From a candidate division KSB1 bacterium (GTDB lineage Bacteria > Zhuqueibacterota > Zhuqueibacteria > Zhuqueibacterales > Zhuqueibacteraceae), in assembly GCA_034506255.1 (NCBI GenBank), contig JAPDPX010000005.1, positions 62,001-126,000 of the forward strand: a stretch of DNA of 64,000 bases. Reading direction: 5' to 3'. The notes under the pieces are model-generated. The model searched no databases. It was not told the origin of the DNA and saw only the letters and a list, made by a program, of their open reading frames with translations. Positions 43,652 to 52,295 of the stretch are shown piece by piece (position 1 is the first letter of the stretch; each line of letters starts with the position of its first letter). A program made the translations under genes and the position numbers.

Positions 43652-44218
43652 CTAAACTTCCATGATCTCGGCTTCCTTCTTTTTGAGAATCTCATCAATC
43701 TTGGCGGCATGGGCATCGGTCAGGCGTTGCGCCTCTTTCTCGAGTTTCTTCTCCTCGTCCTCCGAGATCAGGCCGTCCTTTTTCTCTTTTTTAAGATGTT
43801 CGATGGCATCGCGGCGCACGTTGCGCACCGCCACCCGGCCTTCCTCGGCGAGCTTGCGGCACAGCCGGATGAGATCCTGCCGCCGTTCTTCGTTGAGCGG
43901 GGGAATGGGGACGCGGATGAGGTTGCCGTCATTCTGCGGATTCAGGCCCAGATCGGACTTCTGAATCGCTTTTTCGATTTCGCCGATCATGTTTTTTTCC
44001 CACGGCTGAATCGTGATCAAGCGCGGCTCCGGTGTGTTGATGTTGGCGACTTTGCTGAGCGGGACCGAGGAACCGTAGTACGACACCCGGACGCCGTCGA
44101 GCAGGGCGGGCGTGGCCTTGCCGGTCCGGATCTTGGCCAGCTCGCTGCGCGTACTCTCCACCGCCTTGTCCATGCGTATTTCGGCGTCTTTGATGATTTT
44201 ATGTGCCATAACCGTCAC
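43652..44218 (-). CDS. frr: Ribosome recycling factor
   Basis: Splits post-termination ribosomes together with EF-G. Normal length (185-188 residues). Family segments: SELAKIRTGKATPALLDGV, VPLSKVANINTPEPRLITIQ, NDGNLIRVPIPPLNEERR and RRDAIEHLKKEKKDGLISED. The first in-frame start is a GTG at 44218 with AAGGA seven bases upstream; an ATG three codons later (44209) gives the more usual N-terminus MAHKII. Last gene of the translation operon. Confidence 0.97.
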   Translation of the reverse strand: MTVMAHKIIKDAEIRMDKAVESTRSELAKIRTGKATPALLDGVRVSYYGSSVPLSKVANINTPEPRLITIQPWEKNMIGEIEKAIQKSDLGLNPQNDGNLIRVPIPPLNEERRQDLIRLCRKLAEEGRVAVRNVRRDAIEHLKKEKKDGLISEDEEKKLEKEAQRLTDAHAAKIDEILKKKEAEIMEV

Positions 44219-44387
44219 CGATCCTTCCTTGCAAATAAAGTTTAGAAACCTGCATACTTACCCCGCAGAAAACTCGCACGTCCGCGAAATTTCTTGAACC
44301 GTGAAGACAACAAGAACACAACGCAACGCCAGCCTGATGTCTCTCGCGTCCTTGCGGTTCACATTTGGTTGCGGCAGGAATGCCGCG

Positions 44388-45176
44388 TTATGTACTGGAT
44401 GGTGAAATGGCGTCCGGGGAAACGGTGGTTCCAATCGGCTCGCCCAGGATGACGCGCTTGAGGTTGCCGGGTTGGGTCAGGTTGAAAACGATAATGGGCA
44501 GGTGATTGTCCATGCACAGCGTTACCGCCGTGATGTCCATCACCTTCAAACCGCGTTTGACAATTTCGAGGTAGCTGAGCTGATCGAATTTTCTCGCCTG
44601 ACGGTTGAGCACCGGATCCGAGTCGTAAACCCCGTCGACTTTGGTGCCTTTGAGGATGGCATCGGCTTGGATCTCGATCGCCCGCAGCGAGGCCGCCGTG
44701 TCGGTGGTGAAGTAAGGGTTGCCGGTGCCGGCGGCGAAGATGACCACCCGTCCCTTTTCAAGATGGCGAATGGCCCGCCGGCGGATGAAGGGCTCGGCAA
44801 TCTGCTCCATGCGGATGGCCGTCTGCACGCGGGTAAAAACGCCGATGCGCTCCAGGCAGTCCTGCAGCGCCAGGCTGTTGATCACCGTGGCAAGCATGCC
44901 CATGTTGTCGGCCTGCACGCGATCCATGCCGTGCGCGGCGACCGACAGGCCGCGAAAAATGTTGCCGCCGCCTACCACGATGGCGATTTCAACGCCGAGC
45001 GCTCGCACCGCCTTGATCTCCAGGGCAACCGTCTCAATCACCTGGGAATCGATGCCGTGCCCCTGGTTGCCCATCAGGGCCTCGCCACTGAGTTTCAACA
45101 GCACGCGTTTGAAGGCCGGCTGTCCTGGCGCCCTCGGCGAACCGGCAGCCGGCCGCACAGCTTCTTCGGATTTCAT
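44388..45176 (-). CDS. pyrH: UMP kinase
   Basis: Amino-acid-kinase-fold enzyme phosphorylating UMP to UDP. Diagnostic segments: [59 protein letters not shown] and a late [18 protein letters not shown] start it at the ATG at 45176; ATGs at 45191 and the upstream GTG-type frame to 45215 add residues of unusual composition. The first ~25 residues are an Ala/Pro-rich extension. It sits between tsf and frr, as in many bacteria. Confidence 0.95.
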   Translation of the reverse strand: MKSEEAVRPAAGSPRAPGQPAFKRVLLKLSGEALMGNQGHGIDSQVIETVALEIKAVRALGVEIAIVVGGGNIFRGLSVAAHGMDRVQADNMGMLATVINSLALQDCLERIGVFTRVQTAIRMEQIAEPFIRRRAIRHLEKGRVVIFAAGTGNPYFTTDTAASLRAIEIQADAILKGTKVDGVYDSDPVLNRQARKFDQLSYLEIVKRGLKVMDITAVTLCMDNHLPIIVFNLTQPGNLKRVILGEPIGTTVSPDAISPSST

Positions 45177-45359
45177 TGTTCCGTTTCTCATGTGCTGAGC
45201 GCGGCCGGGCGACATCGGCGCGACGCTGTTTGCGGGCTGTCTTCAGGCGGTTAGGTGAGCGATGGCAGGCAGCGTTGCGAAGTGCAAGCGGGTGGTCGCT
45301 GTGGGTTCACACCGGTCATCTGAAGACATTTTGCCGCGCCACGACGAATAAAGACAACT

Positions 45360-45389
45360 CAGGCCCGACAGTCATGTCAGCCGGGCCTG
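45360..45389 (-). terminator. Hairpin between tsf and pyrH
   Basis: CAGGCCCG pairs with CGGGCCTG around a loop that can itself form TGACA/TGTC. A short T-rich tail (GTTGTCTTTATT) follows on the minus strand. It may give partial termination after tsf, lowering pyrH-frr expression. Confidence 0.5.
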
Positions 45390-45406
45390 CAGTCAACTTC
45401 GTCACC

Positions 45407-46000
45407 TCATTCGCCGAGTTGAAAACGCACGAACCGGCGGACGGTGATGTTTTCGCCGAGCTTGCCTATGGTTTCGGCGATCACCTGACTGATCGTCCGG
45501 TTGGGATCTTTGATGAAGCTTTGCTCGAGCAGGACATTGTCCTGATAGAATTTCTCGAGCTTGCCCTGGGCGATGCGCTCGACCACATTGGCTGGCTTTT
45601 TTTCATTTTGCGCCTGCGAGCGGTAGATTTCCAGTTCCTTCTCGATCAGCTCGGCCGGCATTTGCTCACGGGCCACCACCTTGGGGTTGGAGGCTGCAAT
45701 CTGCATGGCAATGTCACGCACCAGGGTGCGGAACGCCTCGGTTTTGGCCACAAAGTCGGTTTCGCAATTCACTTCGACCAGCACGCCCAACCGGCTGCCG
45801 GGATGGATATAGGCTTCGATGACGCCTTCATTGGTGGCCCGGCCCTTTTTGGTATCGGCGGTCGCCGCGCCCTTTTTGCGCAACCATTCGATGGCCTTTT
45901 CAATATCACCGCCGCTCTCGGCCAGGGCATGCTTGCAGTCCATGATGCCGGCGCCGGTTTGTTCACGTAGTTGTTTGACAGCCTCAGCAGAGACAGCCAT
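45407..46000 (-). CDS. tsf: Elongation factor Ts
   Basis: Nucleotide exchange factor for EF-Tu. The 197-residue product is the short form found outside Proteobacteria. The UBA-like start VKQLREQTGAGIMDCKHALAE and the core LVEVNCETDFVAKTEAFRTL are diagnostic; the end GENITVRRFVRFQLGE is typical. The ATG at 46000 has GGAGG eight bases upstream; residues from an upstream open frame are not part of the protein. Confidence 0.97.
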   Translation of the reverse strand: MAVSAEAVKQLREQTGAGIMDCKHALAESGGDIEKAIEWLRKKGAATADTKKGRATNEGVIEAYIHPGSRLGVLVEVNCETDFVAKTEAFRTLVRDIAMQIAASNPKVVAREQMPAELIEKELEIYRSQAQNEKKPANVVERIAQGKLEKFYQDNVLLEQSFIKDPNRTISQVIAETIGKLGENITVRRFVRFQLGE

Positions 46001-46092
46001 GCAGCAAACCTCCAGTTGGTATCTATTGCAATCGGAATGATAATGACCGCAAGCGGCGGGAGCGGGCGGGCACACTCCGGCGGCGCCGGGAG

Positions 46093-46875
46093 CTAGGCTT
46101 CCACGCCTTCTTCCTCGGCAAACTCGCGCTCATCCATTCGTTTTTTGAAAGATTCTTCGTCGCTTTCTTCCTCGGCGCTGATCATCTCCTTCTGCAGCCC
46201 GCTTTGCGCCTCCAACACGGCGTCTGAAACCGCCCGCGCGATCAGACTGATGGATTTGAAGGCGTCGTCATTGCCGGGAATGGGGTAGGTGATCGGCGTC
46301 GGGTCACAATTGGTGTCGACGATTGCGACCACCGGAATGCCGAGCTTGTTCGCCTCCGCCACCGCAATCGCCTCCTTGCGCACATCGACGACAAACAGGG
46401 CGCCGGGCAAACGTGTCATCTCCCGGATGCCGCCCAGCACTTTTTCGAGTTTTTCACGCTCGCGCTCCAACGACAGAATCTCTTTTTTGGTGATTTTGTC
46501 ATAGGTGCCGTCGGTGCTCATTTTTTCGATATTCTTCAGCCGCTTGATGCTTTTTTTGATCGTGCTAAAGTTGGTCAGCATGCCGCCCAGCCAGCGCTCG
46601 GTGACATAGTACATGTTGCAGCGCTCCGCGGCGTCCTTGATGACGTCCTTCGCCTGTTTTTTGGTGCCGACGAACAGAACCTTGTCGCCACCCCGCACGA
46701 TTTGTCCCAATGCCTGAATGGCGAGCTGCAGGCATTCCAGGCTTTTCTTCAAGTCAATAATGTGGATGCCGTTGCGCTCCATGAAAATGTATTTTCGCAT
46801 TTTCGGATTCCAACGGCGGGTGAGGTGGCCGAAGTGCGTTCCGGCAACCAGCAAATCCTGCAAGGTGACATTCAT
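46093..46875 (-). CDS. rpsB: 30S ribosomal protein S2
   Basis: 260 residues starting at the ATG at 46875 with GGAGG eight bases upstream. Family blocks: [51 protein letters not shown] and [13 protein letters not shown], then the [13 protein letters not shown] segment. The acidic tail ([19 protein letters not shown]) is longer than in E. coli. Followed by tsf after 92 bp. Confidence 0.97.
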   Translation of the reverse strand: MNVTLQDLLVAGTHFGHLTRRWNPKMRKYIFMERNGIHIIDLKKSLECLQLAIQALGQIVRGGDKVLFVGTKKQAKDVIKDAAERCNMYYVTERWLGGMLTNFSTIKKSIKRLKNIEKMSTDGTYDKITKKEILSLEREREKLEKVLGGIREMTRLPGALFVVDVRKEAIAVAEANKLGIPVVAIVDTNCDPTPITYPIPGNDDAFKSISLIARAVSDAVLEAQSGLQKEMISAEEESDEESFKKRMDEREFAEEEGVEA

Positions 46876-47134
46876 TTGATCAGCCTCCATCAGATTGTAG
46901 GGTTGATGCTCGCAAGCCTCCCGCGCAGTGACCGCGCCGGGAGGTTCACGAGCCCCGCGTACGCCCTCAGGCTTGGCGGGTCCGCCATCCGGCCGACAAC
47001 AGGCTTCACTCTTCCCCGCAGGGAAACCCTCAAGCCCGGGCACGGATGTGTGTGATTTGAAGAAGAACTCCCGACCAGGTGCGGCATGGCGTCAACCGCC
47101 ACCGGCACGCCCCGCCGGGGCCTGCACGTTAAGA

Positions 47135-47524
47135 TTAACGCTTCGAGAATTGGAAACGCTTGCGGGCGCCCTTTTGGCCGTATTTCTTGCGCTCCTTCAT
47201 GCGCGAATCACGGGTGAGAAAGCCGGCAACCTTCAGGATTTTGCGATAATCCCCGGCTTGCAGCAGCGCGCGGGCAATCCCCATGCGCAAAGCGCCCGCC
47301 TGGCCTGCGAGGCCGCCGCCGTTGACATTGGCGTAAACATCGAACTTGCCCAGGGTTTCGGTGGCTTGCAACGGCTGTTCGATGATCATCTTCAAGGTTT
47401 CGCGCTTGAAGTAGTCCAGCAAGGGCTTTTTGTTGACGATGATGTTGCCCGAACCCGGCAGCAACCGGACCCGCGCTTGTGAATGCTTGCGCCGCCCCAC
47501 GGCGGTGAATGCTACGGTCTTCAT
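47135..47524 (-). CDS. rpsI: 30S ribosomal protein S9
   Basis: 129 residues with the family start [19 protein letters not shown], the central [19 protein letters not shown] and the conserved basic C-terminus [17 protein letters not shown] that reaches the P-site tRNA. Placed 27 bp after rplM, the universal pairing. Confidence 0.98.
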   Translation of the reverse strand: MKTVAFTAVGRRKHSQARVRLLPGSGNIIVNKKPLLDYFKRETLKMIIEQPLQATETLGKFDVYANVNGGGLAGQAGALRMGIARALLQAGDYRKILKVAGFLTRDSRMKERKKYGQKGARKRFQFSKR

Positions 47525-47551
47525 GAACTCCTCTGCTGATAAAATGCCGAT

Positions 47552-47983
47552 CTAATTGAGCTCGATGGGTTCGGGTTTTTGTGCGGCATGCGGATGCTGG
47601 CTGCCGGCGTAAACTTTCATCTTGAGAAATTGTTGATGCCCCAGAGTGTTGTGCGGCAGCATCCCCCTCACTGCCCGCTCGATCACACGCGTGGGCTGGC
47701 GCTTCAGCAAGCTGGTGAAACTCTCCTGCCGGAGACCGCCGGGATAGCCGGTAAAGTGCGTGTAGGTCTTGGACAACGCCTTCTTACCCGTCAAGATGAC
47801 CTGGTCGGCGTTGATCACGACGACATAGTCGCCAACATCGACATGCGGCGCATACTGCGGCTTGTGCTTGCCGCGCAGAAGATGCGCAATCTGACTGGCG
47901 AGCCGCCCCAAGACCTTGCCTTTGGCGTCGACCAAAAGCCACTTTTGTGCGACTTCACCCTTCTTCGGCATATACGTCTTCAC
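47552..47983 (-). CDS. rplM: 50S ribosomal protein L13
   Basis: 143 residues from a GTG at 47983 with GAGGT seven bases upstream. Signatures: [37 protein letters not shown] and [21 protein letters not shown]. First gene of the rplM-rpsI-rpsB-tsf-pyrH-frr unit, behind a strong promoter with a leader of about 68 nt. I do not see the known L13 leader structure. Confidence 0.98.
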   Translation of the reverse strand: MKTYMPKKGEVAQKWLLVDAKGKVLGRLASQIAHLLRGKHKPQYAPHVDVGDYVVVINADQVILTGKKALSKTYTHFTGYPGGLRQESFTSLLKRQPTRVIERAVRGMLPHNTLGHQQFLKMKVYAGSQHPHAAQKPEPIELN

Positions 47984-48057
47984 TGCGGACCTCGCTTTGT
48001 GCTTTCAGGTGATAAAGAAACGCGCAAAAACGCTTCCCTTTTCGATAACAGACGGCA

Positions 48058-48086
48058 ATAATAGGAAATCCCCCCCAAAGAGTCAA
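48058..48086 (-). promoter_or_regulatory. Sigma70-type promoter of the rplM operon
   Basis: TTGACT (48086-48081) and TATTAT (48063-48058) with a 17-bp spacer on the minus strand. Start of transcription would be near 48051. The spacer holds a run of seven Gs. Confidence 0.7.
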
Positions 48087-48129
48087 GCCATTTTTCTGGG
48101 GAGCGAGGGGTCTTTCCATTGGATTTTAT

Positions 48130-49590
48130 TCAGGATACCGTGATTGCCTCACCGCCCGGCTCGCCGGGGTCCAGCTCCCTGAAATTATTGATGATCATCT
48201 CGAGTTCATCCGGCTGGATCGTGCGGACATCCAGCCAGACACGATCATCCCGCACGTAACCCACCACCGCTGTTGCTCCCTGCCGCAAGGCTTTCGCCAG
48301 TTTCGCCGCCGACCACTCCCGGCTGCGTATGGTCACGGCATAGCTCGGAATTTTCTCAATGGGCAGCGCACCACTGCCGGCCTCGCTCTCGGTCTGCCGA
48401 AGCTCCAGCGTAAACCGCCCGCCACAGACCGCAAGAATGCCGTCGTGCAGTTGTTGTGCCCGTTGCCTGACCAGGGATAAATCCTCCGTCATCATCCCGA
48501 TGACCCGGTGCCGTTGCGGGAGACTTTCGGGATGGAGAAACAAGCGCAAAGTGCTTTCGAGCAGGGTCAGAGTCAACTTGTCACACCGCAGGGCACGCAT
48601 GAGCGGATTCTTTTTGATCCGTTCCACCAGGCTGCGCTCGCCCACGATCAAGCCGCATTGCGGGCCGCCCAGCATCTTGTCGCCACTGAAGGTGGCCAGG
48701 TGAACGCCGGCACGCATGCTGTCGGATACCACCGGTTCATGCGGCAACCCCCAAGTGCGCAAGTCCGCCAAAATTCCGCCACCCAGGTCATGCACGAGCA
48801 CCAAATTGTGCTGCCGCGCCAGTTCCACCAACGCACGCAACTCGACCTCATGGGTGAAGCCGAGGATGCGATAGTTGCTTGGATGCGCCACCAGGATGGC
48901 CGCTGTCCTGGGAGAGATCGCCCCGGCATAATCTTGCAGCCTGGTCTTGTTGGTGGTGCCAACTTCGATTAATTGGGCGCCACTTTTCTTCACCACCTCC
49001 GGCATGCGAAACGAGCCGCCGATCTCCACCATCTGGCCGCGCGAGAGCAGGACCTGCTTGCGCGTCGCAATCGTGTTGAGCGTGAGCAGCACGGCCGCCG
49101 CATTGTTGTTGACGACACACGCGGCCTCGGCGGAAGTCAGGGCGCACAGCAGATGCTCCACATGCTGGTGCCGGTCGCCGCGCCTGCCACTGGCGAGATC
49201 GATCTCCAGATTGCAGTAGCCGGCCAAAACCTCCGGCAGGGCCTGCAGCGCCGGCGCCGACAGCACCGCCCGTCCCAAGCCGGTGTGGAGAATAATGCCG
49301 GTGGCGTTGACGACGCGCCGCAAGCGCGGTGTGAACAACAGGGCAACCTGTGCCGCCGTGCGTTCCACCGCCAGTTCCAGGGCCCGGGCTTCATCCATTT
49401 GTGCCGGCGCCGCCTGCAGCCATTCGCGCCGCAAATCTGCAACCGCGCGCCGCGCACACGCCGTCAACAATTCCGCCGACAGGCGCGCGCGCGCCGTGTG
49501 CAGACTGGCGTGCTGCACAATTTTATCGACCGCCGGCAACTGACGCAAGGCCGGCACGCTGGGGGCTTCGTTCGCCAAAGTCTTCTCCAT
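48130..49590 (-). CDS. selA: L-seryl-tRNA(Sec) selenium transferase
   Basis: PLP enzyme that converts Ser-tRNA(Sec) to Sec-tRNA(Sec) using selenophosphate, the dedicated step for UGA-encoded selenocysteine. 486 residues. Visible marks: NATGIILHTGLGRAVLS, YCNLEIDLASGRRGDRHQHV, VVNNNAAAVLLTLNTIA, LSRGQMVEIGGSFRMPEV and the PLP lysine Lys305 in FSGDKMLGGPQCGLIVG. The ATG at 49590 has AAGG seven bases upstream. selB, selC and selD are not in the window; downstream lies the rplM promoter. Its presence supports reading the UGAs at 18.67 and 29.71 kb as Sec. Confidence 0.97.
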   Translation of the reverse strand: MEKTLANEAPSVPALRQLPAVDKIVQHASLHTARARLSAELLTACARRAVADLRREWLQAAPAQMDEARALELAVERTAAQVALLFTPRLRRVVNATGIILHTGLGRAVLSAPALQALPEVLAGYCNLEIDLASGRRGDRHQHVEHLLCALTSAEAACVVNNNAAAVLLTLNTIATRKQVLLSRGQMVEIGGSFRMPEVVKKSGAQLIEVGTTNKTRLQDYAGAISPRTAAILVAHPSNYRILGFTHEVELRALVELARQHNLVLVHDLGGGILADLRTWGLPHEPVVSDSMRAGVHLATFSGDKMLGGPQCGLIVGERSLVERIKKNPLMRALRCDKLTLTLLESTLRLFLHPESLPQRHRVIGMMTEDLSLVRQRAQQLHDGILAVCGGRFTLELRQTESEAGSGALPIEKIPSYAVTIRSREWSAAKLAKALRQGATAVVGYVRDDRVWLDVRTIQPDELEMIINNFRELDPGEPGGEAITVS

Positions 49591-49781
49591 GAAACAGCCT
49601 TCATGCCGCAATGCCACTCGTTCACCGTGCCGCAACGCGAATCACAGCAGGCAGGCATTGCGGGGATGAGCGGTTCGGCAAAAATCCTCCCGGGTGCAAT
49701 GTTTTTTCGATGCGCCTTCCAAAACCGGCCTTCAAATTACCACGCGCGTCCTGAAAAGCAAGCAAAAATCCAGCGGCTGAC

Positions 49782-49810
49782 TTGACTCTTTGCCAAAGCT
49801 GTGACATATT
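49782..49810 (+). promoter_or_regulatory. Sigma70-type promoter of the DUF2007 gene
   Basis: TTGACT (49782-49787) and CATATT (49805-49810) with a 17-bp spacer, about 70 nt upstream of the ATG at 49889. Confidence 0.55.
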
Positions 49811-49888
49811 TCGCGGTCACGCCAACCGGCAGCGTTGTGCGTGGCGGCTGAACGGCGCGACGCCAATAGTTTTCAAACGGAGCTCTGC

Positions 49889-50260
49889 ATGTTTTGTCCC
49901 AATTGCGAAGCCGAGTATGGCCCGGGCATCTTCCTCTGCGCGGATTGCCATCTGCCATTGGTTTCCGGGCTTCCCGAAAAAGCCGTGCCGGCGCAAGCCG
50001 TTCCCTATGTGCCCGTGCTCGCCACGTTCAAATCCGCCGATTTGATCGTCATCAAATCCCTGCTCGAGGATGCAGGCCTGGATTATCATACCGAGGGGGA
50101 AAATTTTCATTATCTCGGCTATCCCATGGTGCAATCGGTCAAGCTGCACGTGCGTGCCGACCAGGTGGAAACCGCGCGGGCCTTGCTTGCGAACCAGGTT
50201 TTGCGCGACCGGGCCGTTTCCAGCGATGGTGATGATGACGAGGACGACCGCATCGGGTAA
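49889..50260 (+). CDS. Zinc-ribbon DUF2007 protein
   Basis: 123 residues. The N-terminus MFCPNCEAEYGPGIFLCADC holds two CxxC knuckles, a zinc ribbon. The middle (VPVLATFKSADLIVIKSLLE, then VKLHVRADQVETARALL) matches the DUF2007 'putative signal transducing' domain. The C-terminus is an acidic DGDDDEDD tail. GGAG lies seven bases before the ATG. The role of this combination is not known; it opens a plus-strand series with the PfkB kinase 32 bp downstream. Confidence 0.8.
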   Translation: MFCPNCEAEYGPGIFLCADCHLPLVSGLPEKAVPAQAVPYVPVLATFKSADLIVIKSLLEDAGLDYHTEGENFHYLGYPMVQSVKLHVRADQVETARALLANQVLRDRAVSSDGDDDEDDRIG

Positions 50261-50292
50261 CGCCCATCCCTGCGCGGCCGCCGGGAGTGCCC

Positions 50293-51282
50293 ATGATTGT
50301 GACGATTACGCCCAATCCCATGCTGGACAAGATGCTGTGGCTCCCGCGCCTGGAATATGGCCACACCCATCGTGCCAGCCGGCTGCATGAAATCAGCGGG
50401 GGCAAGGGGCTCAATGTTTCGCGGGCGCTGCTGCAGTTGGGGGAAAGCACGCTGGCCACGGGATTTCTGGGAGGATATACCGGCACGGCCATCCGCCGGT
50501 TGTTGGACGCTGAAAAAATCCCGCATGCGTTCATCGAGATTGCCGCCACCACGCGCACGGGCTTCACCGTGGTGGAAACGGAAAACCACCGGCATACTGC
50601 CGTGTTCGAGCCGGGCCATCAATTGCAGCCGGAGGAAGTCAGGGCCCTGCTGACTTTCGTGAAACAAATGCTGCCGCAGTGCCGGGCCCTGGCACTTTGC
50701 GGCAGCATGCCGTGCGCCGGCTTCGACCATCTGTACGCCGACTTGATTCAGCTCGCGCGTGCCCGTCACGTGCCGGTGTTTCTCGACAGTTATCACGCCC
50801 CGCTGCGATTGGGGCTGGCCGCCGGCCCGCAGTTCTTGAAGCCGAATCGCGATGAACTGCTCGCCACTTTCGGTCTGGACATGCGCGAGGCCGCACAGCA
50901 ACACCAGGCGCTGCGTCTGCTGGCTGCATCAGGCGCAAGCCATGTCTTCATCACCGACGGTGAGCGGCCGGTGCACATTCTGGCGGAAGGCGCATATTAT
51001 CGAGCCGTGCCGCCGGCCATCACCTGCGTCAATCCGCTCGGCAGTGGCGATGCCCTCGTGGCCGCATTTCTCCACGGCTGGCTGCAACACCTGCCGGTGG
51101 AAGCGTTGCTGCGTTTCGCGGTCGCGGCGGGGAGTGTGAATGCCGGTCATACCCTGCCGGGCTATGCCAACCCTGCTGAGATCACCGCGCTGGCAGCGCA
51201 GGTTCGGCTGGAACGCATCGGCAACTTCGAGAGTTTTCCGGCTCGAAACGGCAACGCCGCCGGCGCAAAACCAGACCATTGA
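50293..51282 (+). CDS. PfkB-family sugar-phosphate kinase (1-phosphofructokinase / tagatose-6-phosphate kinase type)
   Basis: Ribokinase-fold kinase of ~329 residues. The start TITPNPMLDKMLWLPRL and HEISGGKGLNVSRALLQLG are the FruK/LacC pattern; the catalytic Asp sits in CVNPLGSGDALVAAFLHGW. Likely phosphorylates fructose 1-phosphate or a related sugar phosphate, but no PTS or aldolase gene is adjacent to confirm. The ATG at 50293 has GGGAG five bases upstream. The OmpA-like gene begins 7 bp after the stop. Confidence 0.87.
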   Translation: MIVTITPNPMLDKMLWLPRLEYGHTHRASRLHEISGGKGLNVSRALLQLGESTLATGFLGGYTGTAIRRLLDAEKIPHAFIEIAATTRTGFTVVETENHRHTAVFEPGHQLQPEEVRALLTFVKQMLPQCRALALCGSMPCAGFDHLYADLIQLARARHVPVFLDSYHAPLRLGLAAGPQFLKPNRDELLATFGLDMREAAQQHQALRLLAASGASHVFITDGERPVHILAEGAYYRAVPPAITCVNPLGSGDALVAAFLHGWLQHLPVEALLRFAVAAGSVNAGHTLPGYANPAEITALAAQVRLERIGNFESFPARNGNAAGAKPDH

Positions 51283-51289
51283 GTTGCGC

Positions 51290-52015
51290 ATGAAGAATCC
51301 TCTGGTTCCTGTTTTGATCGTTCTCCTGGCCGGCTTGGCGGCCACTACCGGCTACTTTTTCAATCGCTATCGGCTGGCGCAGCTCGATCTCGCACGGCAA
51401 AGTGAGCGCATCGCGGAGCTGGAGAGCCGCGTCCAGGCGCTGGCGAACCAAACCGCGGCACAGACCCTGCAATGGCAGCAGGAGGTCGCGCGGATCACGC
51501 AGGAAAAAGAGCAGGAGATCGCCCGCCTGTCCGGCACGCAGGAGGCGTTGATCAACGAGCTGAAACACGAAATCGAACAAAAGGAAATCCAGATCACCCG
51601 GCTGGCGGATCGTCTGTCGGTGCGGTTGGTGGACAAAATTCTGTTTCCCTCCGGCGAGGCCGATCTCAGCGCCGCGGGGGTGCAGGTGTTGCAGCGTGTC
51701 GGCAACATCATCAAGCACGCTCCGGATCAAATCATTCGCGTGGAGGGCCACACCGACAACGTGCCGATTGCGGCGCGCCTGCAGGCGCGCTTCCCCACCA
51801 ATTGGGAGCTTGCCACGGCGCGCGCCACCAATGTCGTGCGCTTTCTGCAGGAAAGTGTCGGAATTGCTCCGGAACGCCTGCAGGCGGTGGGGTTGTCGCA
51901 ATATCATCCCATCGACAGCAATGACACTGCCGCGGGCCGCAGCCGCAACCGCCGCATTGAAATCCTGCTGCTGCCGGCGCCTGCTGCTGCCAGCGAGACC
52001 CCGTCGCCACAATGA
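51290..52015 (+). CDS. Inner-membrane-anchored OmpA/MotB-like peptidoglycan-binding protein
   Basis: 241 residues: one N-terminal transmembrane helix (VPVLIVLLAGLAATTGYFF), a coiled coil (residues ~28-105, e.g. QSERIAELESRVQALANQ and EKEQEIARLSGTQEALINEL) and an OmpA/MotB domain with VEGHTDNVPI, NWELATARATNVVRFLQ and SRNRRIEI. The last ~15 residues are Ala/Pro-rich. The arrangement resembles MotB, but there is no MotA neighbour and the plug/proton Asp of MotB is not seen, so it is more likely a cell-envelope tether. Confidence 0.88.
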   Translation: MKNPLVPVLIVLLAGLAATTGYFFNRYRLAQLDLARQSERIAELESRVQALANQTAAQTLQWQQEVARITQEKEQEIARLSGTQEALINELKHEIEQKEIQITRLADRLSVRLVDKILFPSGEADLSAAGVQVLQRVGNIIKHAPDQIIRVEGHTDNVPIAARLQARFPTNWELATARATNVVRFLQESVGIAPERLQAVGLSQYHPIDSNDTAAGRSRNRRIEILLLPAPAAASETPSPQ

Positions 52016-52295
52016 AGGGGATGGCGGGAGCGTTTACTCTGCCTGCTTCAGGTGATTCGGCGGACAATGACCGCACGCAAAAATCTCAAACGCCGGGTTG
52101 TAAAAAAACCCGAGGATCCCCATGCCACGGCCACGCCCGCGCAGAAACATTGCACTACACACTCGTGATTTCGGACGGACACCAATGCCAGCCGCCGTGA
52201 AGAGCAGCCAATCTGCAGCCATGCATCCAGTGCCGATTGCCCGGCGAATCACACTCGGAATACTCCCGACGCCAGGGCCCGGACACGACCTCAAA

